From NCBI RefSeq assembly GCF_002245895.1, contig NZ_NPJZ01000001.1:1462501-1526500 (forward strand): 64,000 nt of DNA, read 5' to 3'. The notes beneath the pieces were generated by a model. It was given only the letters and a program-made list of their open reading frames with translations, searched no databases and had not been told where the DNA came from. Below, one piece after another: positions 1 through 9,548 of this stretch. The stretch comes from Rhodococcus sp. OK302 (GTDB lineage Bacteria; Actinomycetota; Actinomycetes; Mycobacteriales; Mycobacteriaceae). The translations under genes and the position numbers were made by a program. Each line of letters opens with the position of its first letter. Position 1 is the first letter of the stretch.

Positions 1-1623
<1,623 letters not shown>

Positions 1624-1770
1624 AAGCTACGCGTCCACTGTGCGGTATCTGAAACAACACACAGATACCTTGAGAAACTTGTTTTCTCCATCCTCCAACA
1701 CCATCAGTTTTGGTGTTGACGGGTGGTGGAACCGAGTGTCCAGGGTTGGTTACTGTGACAGTTTCATAGA

Positions 1771-1889
1771 GTTACGGCGGTCATAGCGAAGGGGAAACGC
1801 CCGGTCCCATTCCGAACCCGGAAGCTAAGCCCTTCAGCGCCGATGGTACTGCACTCGACAGGGTGTGGGAGAGTAGGACACCGCCGAAC
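1771..1889 (+). rRNA. 5S ribosomal RNA
   Basis: About 119 nt beginning GTTACGGCGGTCATAGCG and ending GGACACCGCCGAAC; the two ends pair through the ACGGCGGT/ACCGCCG helix. The internal CCCATTCCGAACCCGGAAG is the standard 5S loop sequence. It lies about 150 nt after the 23S gene, as in a normal 16S-23S-5S operon. Confidence 0.97.
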
Positions 1890-1905
1890 ACAATTTACGA
1901 TCAAG

Positions 1906-1935
1906 CCCCCAACCATTCGTGGTTGGGGGTTTTTT
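1906..1935 (+). terminator. Rho-independent terminator of the rRNA operon
   Basis: A perfect 10-bp stem, CCCCCAACCA / TGGTTGGGGG, with a TTCG tetraloop is followed by an unbroken T run. It sits 16 nt after 5S and ends the rrn operon. Confidence 0.95.
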
Positions 1936-1984
1936 CGTGTTCCGGAACGATTTCAACGATTTCGGAGAGCCGACGAAACTGACT

Positions 1985-3400
1985 TCACAGCACGGACTCC
2001 ATTGCCGTGCATAGCCTTTCCAGTGCATCGGAATAGCGTGACGGCGCCGGCGTGCTGTATCCGACGACGATGCCATCGGTTCCGGTGTAGGCCGAATCGG
2101 GGTGCCTGAATGTCGACATCCCGACCAGATCGAGCCCGAGTCCTCGGGCGGCGCTCAAGACTGCTCCTTCGGTTCCGCGCGGCAGCTGAATCACAGCATG
2201 AAGTCCTGCGGAGATTCCGGCGATCCGTACTTCCGGTAGACGATGCTCGAGAGTATCGACCAACTGGTCGCGTCGACGTCGGTACGACGTACGCATCTTG
2301 CGGATATGAGCGTCGAACCGTCCAGAGTCGATGAAATCCGCAAGCGTCAATTGGTCAGTTGCGCTGACCCACCGCTCGTACGGTCCTTTGAGCGCTAGAA
2401 CTGGTTCGATCAGTCTGTCCGGCAGTACCATCCATCCGATTCGAATAGCCGGCGAGAGTGTTTTGCTGACCGTTCCCAGATACGCGACGTGTTGTGGCGC
2501 GACGGCTTGGAGTGCTCCGACAGGTTTGCGGTCGTATCTGAATTCGCCGTCGTAGTCGTCCTCGATGACGATCCCACCCGAGTCGGACGCCCATTCCAAT
2601 GCAGTTCTCCGGCGGCTGGGTATCAAGGGTCCGCCGAGCGGAAACTGATGGGTGGGTGTGAGCAGCGCGACCCTCGCCTGTGTCGAGGCCAGCTGTTCTG
2701 TGCAAGTTCCGGACTCGTCTACGAGTATCGGGACGGTACGAATTCCTTCGCCGGCGAGAAGGTTTCGGTGGAAGTGGAGGCCGTAGGCGTCTACCGCGAC
2801 GGTTTCCTGGAGGACCCGAGCGATCAGTGTCAGCCCGTGTCCTGAGCTTGCGCAGACGATTATGTGCTCAGGATCAGTGCGCACTCCGCGGGTCCTCCCC
2901 AGATATGAGCTGAGAGCCGTACGAAGTTCGATTCGCCCTCGGGGATCTGTAGCCGAAAATGCGTCGTTCGGCGCGGATGTCAGCGATCGCCGCGCCGAGG
3001 AAATCCACTGTGCGCGCGGAAATGACGACACATCAGGAGACCCCGGGATGAAGCTGAGTGCAGGTGCGGGCGGTTCTTGTTCGCGAGGCGTGGACGGAGA
3101 TTTCGCATTTCCTTCGTCGGGCTCGGCGTCGGCGAGTGATGCAACGACGGTGCCCGAGCCCTGACGAGTGATGAGCCAGCCGGCATTCGCAAGTTCGGTG
3201 TAGCAGTCTGCAACAGTATTTCGGGAGACTCCGAGATCTACAGCGAGACTTCGAGACGGGGGTAGTCGCGTTCCGGGCTTCAGACCGCCGGTATTGATGG
3301 CGTTCCGAAGTCCTTGCAGTAGTGCGGCTTTGACTCCCATTCCGTGCGGCAATTCGATGTGCAGATCCATGCCGACATTGGCCCACGAATTCACTCGCAT
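1985..3400 (-). CDS. MocR/PdxR-type transcriptional regulator (GntR HTH fused to class I aminotransferase domain)
   Basis: The N-terminal 90 residues hold a GntR winged helix (LPPSRSLAVDLGVSRNTV). A Ser/Pro-rich linker follows, then a fold-type I aminotransferase domain with VIEDDYDGEFRYDRKP and the PLP-lysine context GTVSKTLSPAIRIGWM. At 471 residues it has normal MocR length. Family members bind PLP or an aldimine and act as regulators rather than enzymes. The gene diverges from the AhpD-like gene at 3438 across only 37 bp, so that gene is the likely target. A second in-frame ATG (position 3370) would give a shorter form starting MDLHIELPHG. No clear RBS distinguishes the two starts. The exact regulon is not deducible. 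Confidence 0.92.
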   Translation of the reverse strand: MRVNSWANVGMDLHIELPHGMGVKAALLQGLRNAINTGGLKPGTRLPPSRSLAVDLGVSRNTVADCYTELANAGWLITRQGSGTVVASLADAEPDEGNAKSPSTPREQEPPAPALSFIPGSPDVSSFPRAQWISSARRSLTSAPNDAFSATDPRGRIELRTALSSYLGRTRGVRTDPEHIIVCASSGHGLTLIARVLQETVAVDAYGLHFHRNLLAGEGIRTVPILVDESGTCTEQLASTQARVALLTPTHQFPLGGPLIPSRRRTALEWASDSGGIVIEDDYDGEFRYDRKPVGALQAVAPQHVAYLGTVSKTLSPAIRIGWMVLPDRLIEPVLALKGPYERWVSATDQLTLADFIDSGRFDAHIRKMRTSYRRRRDQLVDTLEHRLPEVRIAGISAGLHAVIQLPRGTEGAVLSAARGLGLDLVGMSTFRHPDSAYTGTDGIVVGYSTPAPSRYSDALERLCTAMESVL

Positions 3401-3437
3401 ATTGAACCATGTTTCGGGGTCATTGCTGGATTAGCGT

Positions 3438-3902
3438 GTGAGTATGCCAACGACTAACAACCAACGACTCGATCTCGCAAAATTGGCACCCGAGGTGTAC
3501 AAGGCAATGATTGCCCTCGACACTGTTGCGCGTCAGGGGCTCGAGCCGACACTCGTGGAACTGGTGCTTACGAGAGCATCGCAATTGAACCACTGTGCGT
3601 GGTGTCTGGACATGCACACACGTGATGCACGATCGGCAGGGGTGAGCGAGCAAAAGCTCGATCTCCTGAACGCCTGGGAGGAAGCGCTGAATGTGTATTC
3701 GGATCGGGAACGGGTCGCGCTCGCGCTGACCGAAGCTGTGACGGTGTTGACCGACGGGTTTGTTCCGGACAAGGTATACAGCGCGGCCGCGGAGCATTTT
3801 GACGAAACCGAACTTGCGCAACTCATTAGCGTGATCGTCACGATCAACGCGTGGAACCGCATCGCGGTCACCACGCGTAGGACACCGCCAGTCCGCGGAT
3901 AG
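3438..3902 (+). CDS. carboxymuconolactone decarboxylase / AhpD-like protein
   Basis: 154 residues with the AhpD-family core and a redox CxxC motif, Cys53-Ala-Trp-Cys56 followed by His60 (NHCAWCLDMH). In this family the cysteine pair supports alkylhydroperoxidase-type thiol chemistry; true carboxymuconolactone decarboxylases lack it, so a peroxidase or thiol role is more likely than aromatic catabolism. GTG start with an in-frame ATG two codons later. It is divergent from the MocR regulator and has no further operon partner. The substrate is unknown. Confidence 0.9.
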   Translation: MSMPTTNNQRLDLAKLAPEVYKAMIALDTVARQGLEPTLVELVLTRASQLNHCAWCLDMHTRDARSAGVSEQKLDLLNAWEEALNVYSDRERVALALTEAVTVLTDGFVPDKVYSAAAEHFDETELAQLISVIVTINAWNRIAVTTRRTPPVRG

Positions 3903-4605
3903 CGGATAGCGGATTGCGACCTGGCTGGACTCACGCACCGAGGGCCAGGGATAGGGACAATCGAGATTTTGATGTCGATCCAAACGAAGCAGACATAAGT
4001 ATCTTAATGACGGACTCAGTTACTGAATCGGCATCTCTCGAGAATGCGCGCGAATGACCGAATAGGTCCACTTCTGCACTAGGTGCTAATGATGTAGATA
4101 ATATCTTTCGTGAGTTCTTTCGGGTTTGGCGAGAAGAAATAGTGAATCGTGATGCAGATCACAATTTTGATGTTTTGATGCGAATCGCTGTGCTCGATTT
4201 CGGGCGATGCGTGACGTGAGCAGTGACCAACGCTTGGTGTCGAGGCGCCCCGCAAGTGCCCCTTCCTGTGTGTTTGCTTTGAATCTCTCGGTTGACTTGA
4301 CGTGGGTGCTCCGAAACTGAAGTAGGAAGCCGCTCTTCGAGCGGGGAATGTGGCTATCCGGCGATATTGACATTTAGTGCAAATGTTCAGAGAAATTCGT
4401 ACTTGTCTCTAATGGTCGAGGGTCAGGCTGGAAAGTGTTCGGGATTCTTCTATCAAACTCGTAAAATATGCACTACATTCCGTATTCATAACTGGATGGT
4501 TGCTCTGTCTCGTTCCGGCGTCACGCGTGTACTTGGTTTCGCGAATTACTTCCGCCGAGATCGAGAAACTCTCCGCTACTGAAATGTCGGGAAAGGGAAT
4601 TCTTT
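3903..4605. other. Long intergenic region upstream of the surface-protein gene
   Basis: About 700 bp, visibly more AT-rich than its surroundings between 3980 and 4500. No ORF with convincing coding character, no tRNA and no strong terminator hairpin was found. It probably carries a long promoter or 5' UTR for the thioester-domain protein at 4606. Confidence 0.5.
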
Positions 4606-6033
4606 ATGACTGTGCACGGTTCTCGGCGGAGATCACGAGGTCTTCGGTCGGCGCTCACCACCGCCATTGTTGTGACAGTCGGTGGAAGTAGCGTTTTGTT
4701 CGCTTCCCCAGCTCTTTCGGCTCCCACCCGTACTGTGGACTCGGCGTTCACTGCCCAAGAATGTGAGGGCACGGAATACACGCCGGCCGCTCCGATGCTC
4801 GAGATCTCGGGGCTTCGGCTGAAGCACTACAACGACGGCAATATCGTGCCGATGTACGGCAGCACCGATCGTGGCGCGAGCCTGGCGACAGATGCGCCGG
4901 TGTGCGGTGTTCGCGATGTCAGCGGTGTCGCGAAGTCGGAGTGGATGTACTGCACCGACTTCGACCTCGACCCGTGTTCAGGCGTCGAGGAAGGCTTGCC
5001 GGTCGACAAGGAACACGACGTGCTGGGGCCGACTGAACCGTCGTCGGGCAATCCGACCCTGACCACGAACGATCAGTTGGTCATCAGTTGGCTGCTGCAA
5101 AACCCCGCGAAGTGGGGAAACGACGTCGCGGACAACTCGTCGGAGAATGCGCGTTCGGCACGTCAAGGTTTGGTGTGGTGCATATCGGACTACAACAACC
5201 CACTCATGGGCGAATTTCGCGGCCTGTGCGACGAGTTTCTCGGTACTGCCGAGCAGGCTCGGATCGTCGCGTTGATGAAGGTCACTCAGACTCTCGATCT
5301 GGTACGTAAGACGCCGACGACGGGATCCCTGAAAGTTGTTGACACTGCAGTCTTTACGTTGAGTACAAACATGTACGGCAAGAAGATCGACGTGCGGGCA
5401 TCGGGCGGAGCAACACTGACGGTCTGTGATAAAAACTCGGATGCGCGCTTGAACGGAAACAACCTCACCGTGCGTGGCAGTGGCTCCGGCGAGACCGACG
5501 TTGATCTCTGCTTGACGGCTAAGACTGGTGGAGACTATTCGGTGACCGCTGATGTCGTCCCGGATGCGGTGGAGAATCTGCACTGGAACACAGCCGGAGC
5601 GCAGTGCCAGGTGTTCGCTTCCTTCGATACGGTCAGTCCCCGTCGTATCAACGTCGACGCGTCAGTCGAGTACGGCTCTGGTTCTACGACGCCGACCACA
5701 CCCGTCACGACCACACCCGTCAATACGCCTGTGATTGTTATTCCCATCATCCCGATTGTTCCCGTGATCCCGATCATCATTCCGGCCCCGCAGCAGCCGG
5801 CCCCGCAGCAGCCGTCCGTCGTTGTGCCGGTGACAGTAATCCAAGCCCCGGCGGCCCCGGCGGCCCCCGCGGCCGTAGCGCCGAGGCAGGCTACTGGCCC
5901 TCGTCCCACGGCAATCGATGGCGGTAGTGCGCAACAGAATTCGAGCGGCACTTCTGGAATCGCACTGGCGGGTCTCGGCTTGATCGGATTGGCTGGAGTG
6001 GGCGCACTGGCTATCCGTCGCACTCGCGCTTAA
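4606..6033 (+). CDS. secreted thioester-domain surface protein with Pro-rich stalk and C-terminal membrane anchor
   Basis: 475 residues. Residues 1-40 are a signal peptide (Arg-rich start, hydrophobic core, LSAP cleavage region). Residues about 55-230 resemble the Gram-positive thioester domain (TED): the YC motif is at Tyr115-Cys116, and the Gln motif ArgGlnGlyLeuValTrp at 186-191 matches TQxxIW with Gln187. In known TEDs this Cys and Gln form an internal thioester that bonds covalently to surface amines. A Cys-containing beta-type region follows, then a Thr/Pro stalk with an unusual Ile/Val/Pro run (about 372-392), an Ala/Pro-rich stretch, and a C-terminal hydrophobic helix ending RRTRA. 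No LPxTG is present. The sortase gene starts 25 bp downstream. ATG start after GGGAAAGGGAATT. The thioester assignment rests on motif reading only. Confidence 0.75.
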   Translation: MTVHGSRRRSRGLRSALTTAIVVTVGGSSVLFASPALSAPTRTVDSAFTAQECEGTEYTPAAPMLEISGLRLKHYNDGNIVPMYGSTDRGASLATDAPVCGVRDVSGVAKSEWMYCTDFDLDPCSGVEEGLPVDKEHDVLGPTEPSSGNPTLTTNDQLVISWLLQNPAKWGNDVADNSSENARSARQGLVWCISDYNNPLMGEFRGLCDEFLGTAEQARIVALMKVTQTLDLVRKTPTTGSLKVVDTAVFTLSTNMYGKKIDVRASGGATLTVCDKNSDARLNGNNLTVRGSGSGETDVDLCLTAKTGGDYSVTADVVPDAVENLHWNTAGAQCQVFASFDTVSPRRINVDASVEYGSGSTTPTTPVTTTPVNTPVIVIPIIPIVPVIPIIIPAPQQPAPQQPSVVVPVTVIQAPAAPAAPAAVAPRQATGPRPTAIDGGSAQQNSSGTSGIALAGLGLIGLAGVGALAIRRTRA

Positions 6034-6058
6034 CTCTCTCCACCTCGCAACGAAATGA

Positions 6059-6757
6059 GTGTTGATGACTCTGTATCCGGACAATGATGAGTTCGGCGAG
6101 CCGGATGAGGGCTCGCCGGCCAGTCCTTCGAATCGGTATCGAAAGGGTGGGATTCTTGCAATCGTCGCCGCGCTTGTTGTCGGAATTGCCTTGGCTTTCT
6201 TCGGGTTCCAGTCAAGCAGTGACAATACTGCCGCTACGCCGCCAGTTCCGGGGAGCGTCGTAACGTCGAATCAGGCAACGGCGACAGTGCCGGTGCACAC
6301 GCCCATGACGCCGAATACGTTGGCGTTGGACCCGGTTGGCGTTCGCGCTCCGATTGTGGACGCGACTGTTCCAGATGGTGTTCTCACTCCGCCGGACAAC
6401 GTGAAGAACGTGGGAATCTGGGTCGACGGTGCGCCGTTGGATTCCGTGACCGGCACGACTTTGATTGCGGGCCATGTGAATCTGACAGGGCAGGGTAATG
6501 GTGCTTTGTTCGATCTGGGAACGATCAGTCCCGGCGAGACCATTCGTACATCCGATGCGGCCGGCAAGAGTACGTCATGGAAGGTGACGGCGGTGACTAC
6601 GCGACCCAAGGCAGACGGCGTCGAGGAAAGTGTTCTTGCGGGTCATGAGGGGCCGCGAAAGCTTGCGGTTGTCACGTGCGGTGGGGAACTTCAGTTCGAC
6701 GGCGGTGTAGGCAATTACGCCGACAATGTCTATCTGTACGCCGATCTGATCGTCTGA
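6059..6757 (+). CDS. class F-like sortase
   Basis: 232 residues. A cytoplasmic N-terminal tail of about 30 residues is followed by one transmembrane helix (GGILAIVAALVVGIALAFF), then a sortase domain. The catalytic His lies in LIAGHVN and the catalytic Cys in LAVVTCGGE. The VRAPI, VGIW and ALFDLGTI segments are typical of actinobacterial class F enzymes. The expected Arg in the last strand (usually YRDNV) reads YADNV here, so the third catalytic residue is not obvious. The gene follows the surface protein directly and is probably co-transcribed; a role in anchoring or processing that protein is inferred. GTG 6059, TTG 6062 and ATG 6065 are all possible starts. Confidence 0.85.
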   Translation: MLMTLYPDNDEFGEPDEGSPASPSNRYRKGGILAIVAALVVGIALAFFGFQSSSDNTAATPPVPGSVVTSNQATATVPVHTPMTPNTLALDPVGVRAPIVDATVPDGVLTPPDNVKNVGIWVDGAPLDSVTGTTLIAGHVNLTGQGNGALFDLGTISPGETIRTSDAAGKSTSWKVTAVTTRPKADGVEESVLAGHEGPRKLAVVTCGGELQFDGGVGNYADNVYLYADLIV

Positions 6758-6778
6758 AAACTAGGTTCGTGCTGACAG

Positions 6779-6820
6779 CGAAGGTCCATGTCTGGTTAGT
6801 CTCACAGGCATGGACCTTCG
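6779..6820. repeat. 12-bp perfect inverted repeat covering the SDR start codon
   Basis: CGAAGGTCCATG (6779-6790) and CATGGACCTTCG (6809-6820) are exact reverse complements separated by 18 bp. The SDR start codon ATG at 6810 lies inside the right arm. It could be a regulator operator or an mRNA hairpin that hides the start codon. Confidence 0.7.
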
Positions 6821-7607
6821 TCTTTCGGGAAAACGTGCAATCGTCGCCGGCGGTAGCAAAGGGATCGGGTTGGCGATAGCCCGCGGGCTGGCGGCGGAGG
6901 GCGTCGACGTCGCAATTCTTGCCAGAACTGCGGAATCTGTGGACTCCGTTGCAGCACAGATCTCTGCGGAGTTCGGTGTGCGGGCAATCGGCGTCGTGAC
7001 GGATACCCGCGACGACGCCGTAGTTCACGCGTCGGTGCATGAGGTGGTGGAGACTTTCGGAGGCGTCGACATCCTGGTCAATTCTGCGGCGACTCCGTGG
7101 AGTGCGGGAAAGTCGACGGATTTCTGGTCGACAACAGATGAGGTCGTTCGGGACCAAATCGAAGTGAAGGTTCTCGGCTACCTCCGCACAGCCCGCGCTG
7201 TGGCGCCGTATATGGTCGCCCAGGGTTGGGGCCGGATCATCAATATCAGTGGACTAGGCGCGCGCAGCGCTACCTCGATTGCCCACACCGTTCGCAATGT
7301 CAGCGTTTCGGCGTTGACGAAGAACCTGGCCGACGAGTTGGGGCCCAGCGGGATCAATGTGACCGTCGTGCATCCCGGTGTCACGCGGACCGAGAGGTTG
7401 AATGCGCGGATCGTAGGCGAGATGAACCTGACCGGGCGTTCGCTCGACGAGGTGGAAGCCGGTATTGCAACAAATTCGATTCGAAAGATCGTCGACGCCA
7501 GTGAAGTGGCTGACGTCGTGACCTTTCTGGCGTCGCCGCGCAGTGTCTCCATTACGGGCGATGCCATTGCTGTGGGTGGTGGTGTTCCCGGGCCGGTGTA
7601 CTACTGA
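6810..7607 (+). CDS. SDR-family protein with altered active site
   Basis: 265 residues with a Rossmann fold: the cofactor loop AGGSKGIG is at 13-20, the NSAA motif at 91-94 and the catalytic-type Ser147 in INISG. The usual YxxxK does not appear. The aligned position reads His159-Thr-Val-Arg-Asn163, just before SALTKNLADELGP. SDR-like proteins of this xRN type recur in actinobacteria, and their chemistry is not settled. It is the first gene of a unidirectional set with a GntR regulator and an MFS transporter, suggesting a small catabolic or detoxification operon. The start codon lies in an inverted repeat. Confidence 0.88.
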   Translation: MDLRLSGKRAIVAGGSKGIGLAIARGLAAEGVDVAILARTAESVDSVAAQISAEFGVRAIGVVTDTRDDAVVHASVHEVVETFGGVDILVNSAATPWSAGKSTDFWSTTDEVVRDQIEVKVLGYLRTARAVAPYMVAQGWGRIINISGLGARSATSIAHTVRNVSVSALTKNLADELGPSGINVTVVHPGVTRTERLNARIVGEMNLTGRSLDEVEAGIATNSIRKIVDASEVADVVTFLASPRSVSITGDAIAVGGGVPGPVYY

Positions 7608-7635
7608 CCTGCACGTAGGGGTATAAATACATCTT

Positions 7636-8286
7636 GTGTCTATGTTGCATTCGGCTGCGGAGTCAGTCTTCCGCGAAGTGAAGGAACTGATCCTCTCCGG
7701 TGAGCTGCCCGGCGGCGAGCTCATCAGCGAGGGCGAAATCGCGAAGCGGATGGAGTGCAGTCGGACTCCCGTTCGCGAGGCTTTCCTGCGCCTCGAGGCC
7801 GAAGGCTGGATGCGGTTGTATCCGAAGAAGGGTGCGCTTGTCGTGCCCGTCGCAGACGGAGAGGCAGAGCACGTAGTTGCGGCGCGCCAACTGGTGGAGA
7901 CGCAGAGCGTGCGCGTTGTTGCTGAACAGCCGCATGTGCGGAGCGCGCTGCTCGATGCCCTGCGGACCAGTTTGATCGAGCAGCGTGAGATCGCGGATCG
8001 TGGTGACGTCGTAGCCTTCAGCGCTGCTGACGCAGATTTTCACAAGATGATCGTTGCCGCCGGCGGAAATCCTTTGCTGGACACGTTCTACGGCGGACTG
8101 CGTGATCGGCAGCGCAGGATGACCGCGAGGTCCATCGCGCGGGATCCGGGTCAGTTGTCGCAGATCATCGAGGATCACACAGCTCTTGCAGACCTTGTCG
8201 AATCCGGCGATGCCGACGCGTACAACACAGCGGTGCTGGCGCACATGCGTCAGGTTCACGGCCTCGGATTTCGAGGGGCGCTGTGA
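7636..8286 (+). CDS. GntR-family transcriptional regulator (FCD/FadR-type)
   Basis: 216 residues. The N-terminal winged helix contains GEIAKRMECSRTPVREAFLRLE. The C-terminal all-helical FCD domain has ADADFHKMIV and HMRQVHG, whose histidines and Asp usually bind a metal and a small organic acid. It starts at GTG 7636 (or ATG 7642), 28 bp after the SDR stop. The short gap contains GTATAAATAC, a possible promoter or operator half-site. Its stop overlaps the transporter start, so the two are translationally coupled. It probably responds to the substrate carried by the transporter. Confidence 0.92.
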   Translation: MSMLHSAAESVFREVKELILSGELPGGELISEGEIAKRMECSRTPVREAFLRLEAEGWMRLYPKKGALVVPVADGEAEHVVAARQLVETQSVRVVAEQPHVRSALLDALRTSLIEQREIADRGDVVAFSAADADFHKMIVAAGGNPLLDTFYGGLRDRQRRMTARSIARDPGQLSQIIEDHTALADLVESGDADAYNTAVLAHMRQVHGLGFRGAL

Positions 8287-9548
8287 TGGTTGTCAAAACA
8301 TTGGAACAGTCCACCGAAAAGCGTTCTGCACGAGCGTGGCTCATGGTTGCGGCCAGTATGTTTGCCGTGGCCTGGGGTGGTAACGAATTCACGCCCCTGT
8401 TGGTGATGTATCGGCTCGATCACGGGCATTCCCCCGTGATGGTTGACTTCTTCCTCTTTGCCTACGTGATGGGAATCGTGCCGGCACTGCTGCTGGGCGG
8501 ACCGCTGTCGGACAGGTTGGGGCGGCGACCCTTGATGCTCCCCGCGCCGCTGATCGCGATTGCCGGATCCACGCTTCTGGCGTTCGGTGCCGATTCTGCT
8601 GCCGTTCTGATACTCGGACGCATCCTGTGCGGCATCGCGTTGGGGTTGGGCATGGCGGTGGGCGGTTCCTGGGTGAAGGAATTATCCACGGCGCCCTGGG
8701 ACTTCGCGGCATCTGATGGTGCCGGAGCCAGACGTGCGGCGATGAGTTTGACCGCCGGCTTCGCGTTGGGAGCCGGGTTCGCGGGCGTTCTGGCTCAGTG
8801 GGCCCCGCTACCTGAAGCGTTGGCGTACGTCCTGCATATCGCGATCACCGTGATTGCGGGGGTTGCTTTATGGCGAGCGCCGGAGACTCGGGAGGCTCAG
8901 CCGATCGATGCGCGTCGACGCTTGATTGACGATCTGAAGATTCCGGCAGCCGGCCATCGCCGTTTCATCTACATAGTTGTTCCGTTGGCGCCGTGGGTGT
9001 TCGGCGCTGCCAGCGTCGGATATGCGGTCATCCCGGCCTTGATGACCGGGCACAGTGGTGATGCGCCCGTAGCCTTTTCGGCCTTCTTGTGCGTCGTAGC
9101 ACTGACCTGTGGTTTTGCGATTCAGTCGCTCGGACGCAAGATCGACACCGACCTCAGTGCCCGCGGCGCCGTCGTAGCGCTGGTCTTTCTGGTAATCGGA
9201 ATGGCCGGTGCAGCATTGGTGGCGTCGACGCTCACCGTGGCTGTTGCGGTTATTGCCGCTGCGATCCTGGGTTGCGGCTACGGAATGGCATTGGTATCGG
9301 GACTGCTCGAGATTCAGCGGATCGCGGGCCCCGACGATCTGGCAGGTTTGACGGCTGTCTTCTACTCGATCACGTACGTCGGGTTCGCTGTCCCGGCGGT
9401 ACTGGCGATGCTGTCGGAAAGTATTCCGGCACTGACCTATCCGTTGATGCTTCTGTTCGGCAGCGCAGCAGCGGCAGCCTGCCTGCTCGTGGTTCTACTC
9501 AAGTCGCGTTCGCACCTGCCGTCGGGAAGCGAGCTAGCGCGGCGGTAG
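8283..9548 (+). CDS. MFS transporter
   Basis: 421 residues with about 12 hydrophobic helices. The MFS loop 2-3 motif reads GGPLSDRLGRRPLM, the standard GxxxDRxGRR form. The GTG start overlaps the GntR stop by 4 nt. It is likely an uptake or efflux carrier for the compound handled by the SDR/GntR operon; the substrate is not identifiable. Its last 15 bp overlap the 3' end of the convergent M1 peptidase gene. Confidence 0.9.
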   Translation: MMVVKTLEQSTEKRSARAWLMVAASMFAVAWGGNEFTPLLVMYRLDHGHSPVMVDFFLFAYVMGIVPALLLGGPLSDRLGRRPLMLPAPLIAIAGSTLLAFGADSAAVLILGRILCGIALGLGMAVGGSWVKELSTAPWDFAASDGAGARRAAMSLTAGFALGAGFAGVLAQWAPLPEALAYVLHIAITVIAGVALWRAPETREAQPIDARRRLIDDLKIPAAGHRRFIYIVVPLAPWVFGAASVGYAVIPALMTGHSGDAPVAFSAFLCVVALTCGFAIQSLGRKIDTDLSARGAVVALVFLVIGMAGAALVASTLTVAVAVIAAAILGCGYGMALVSGLLEIQRIAGPDDLAGLTAVFYSITYVGFAVPAVLAMLSESIPALTYPLMLLFGSAAAAACLLVVLLKSRSHLPSGSELARR

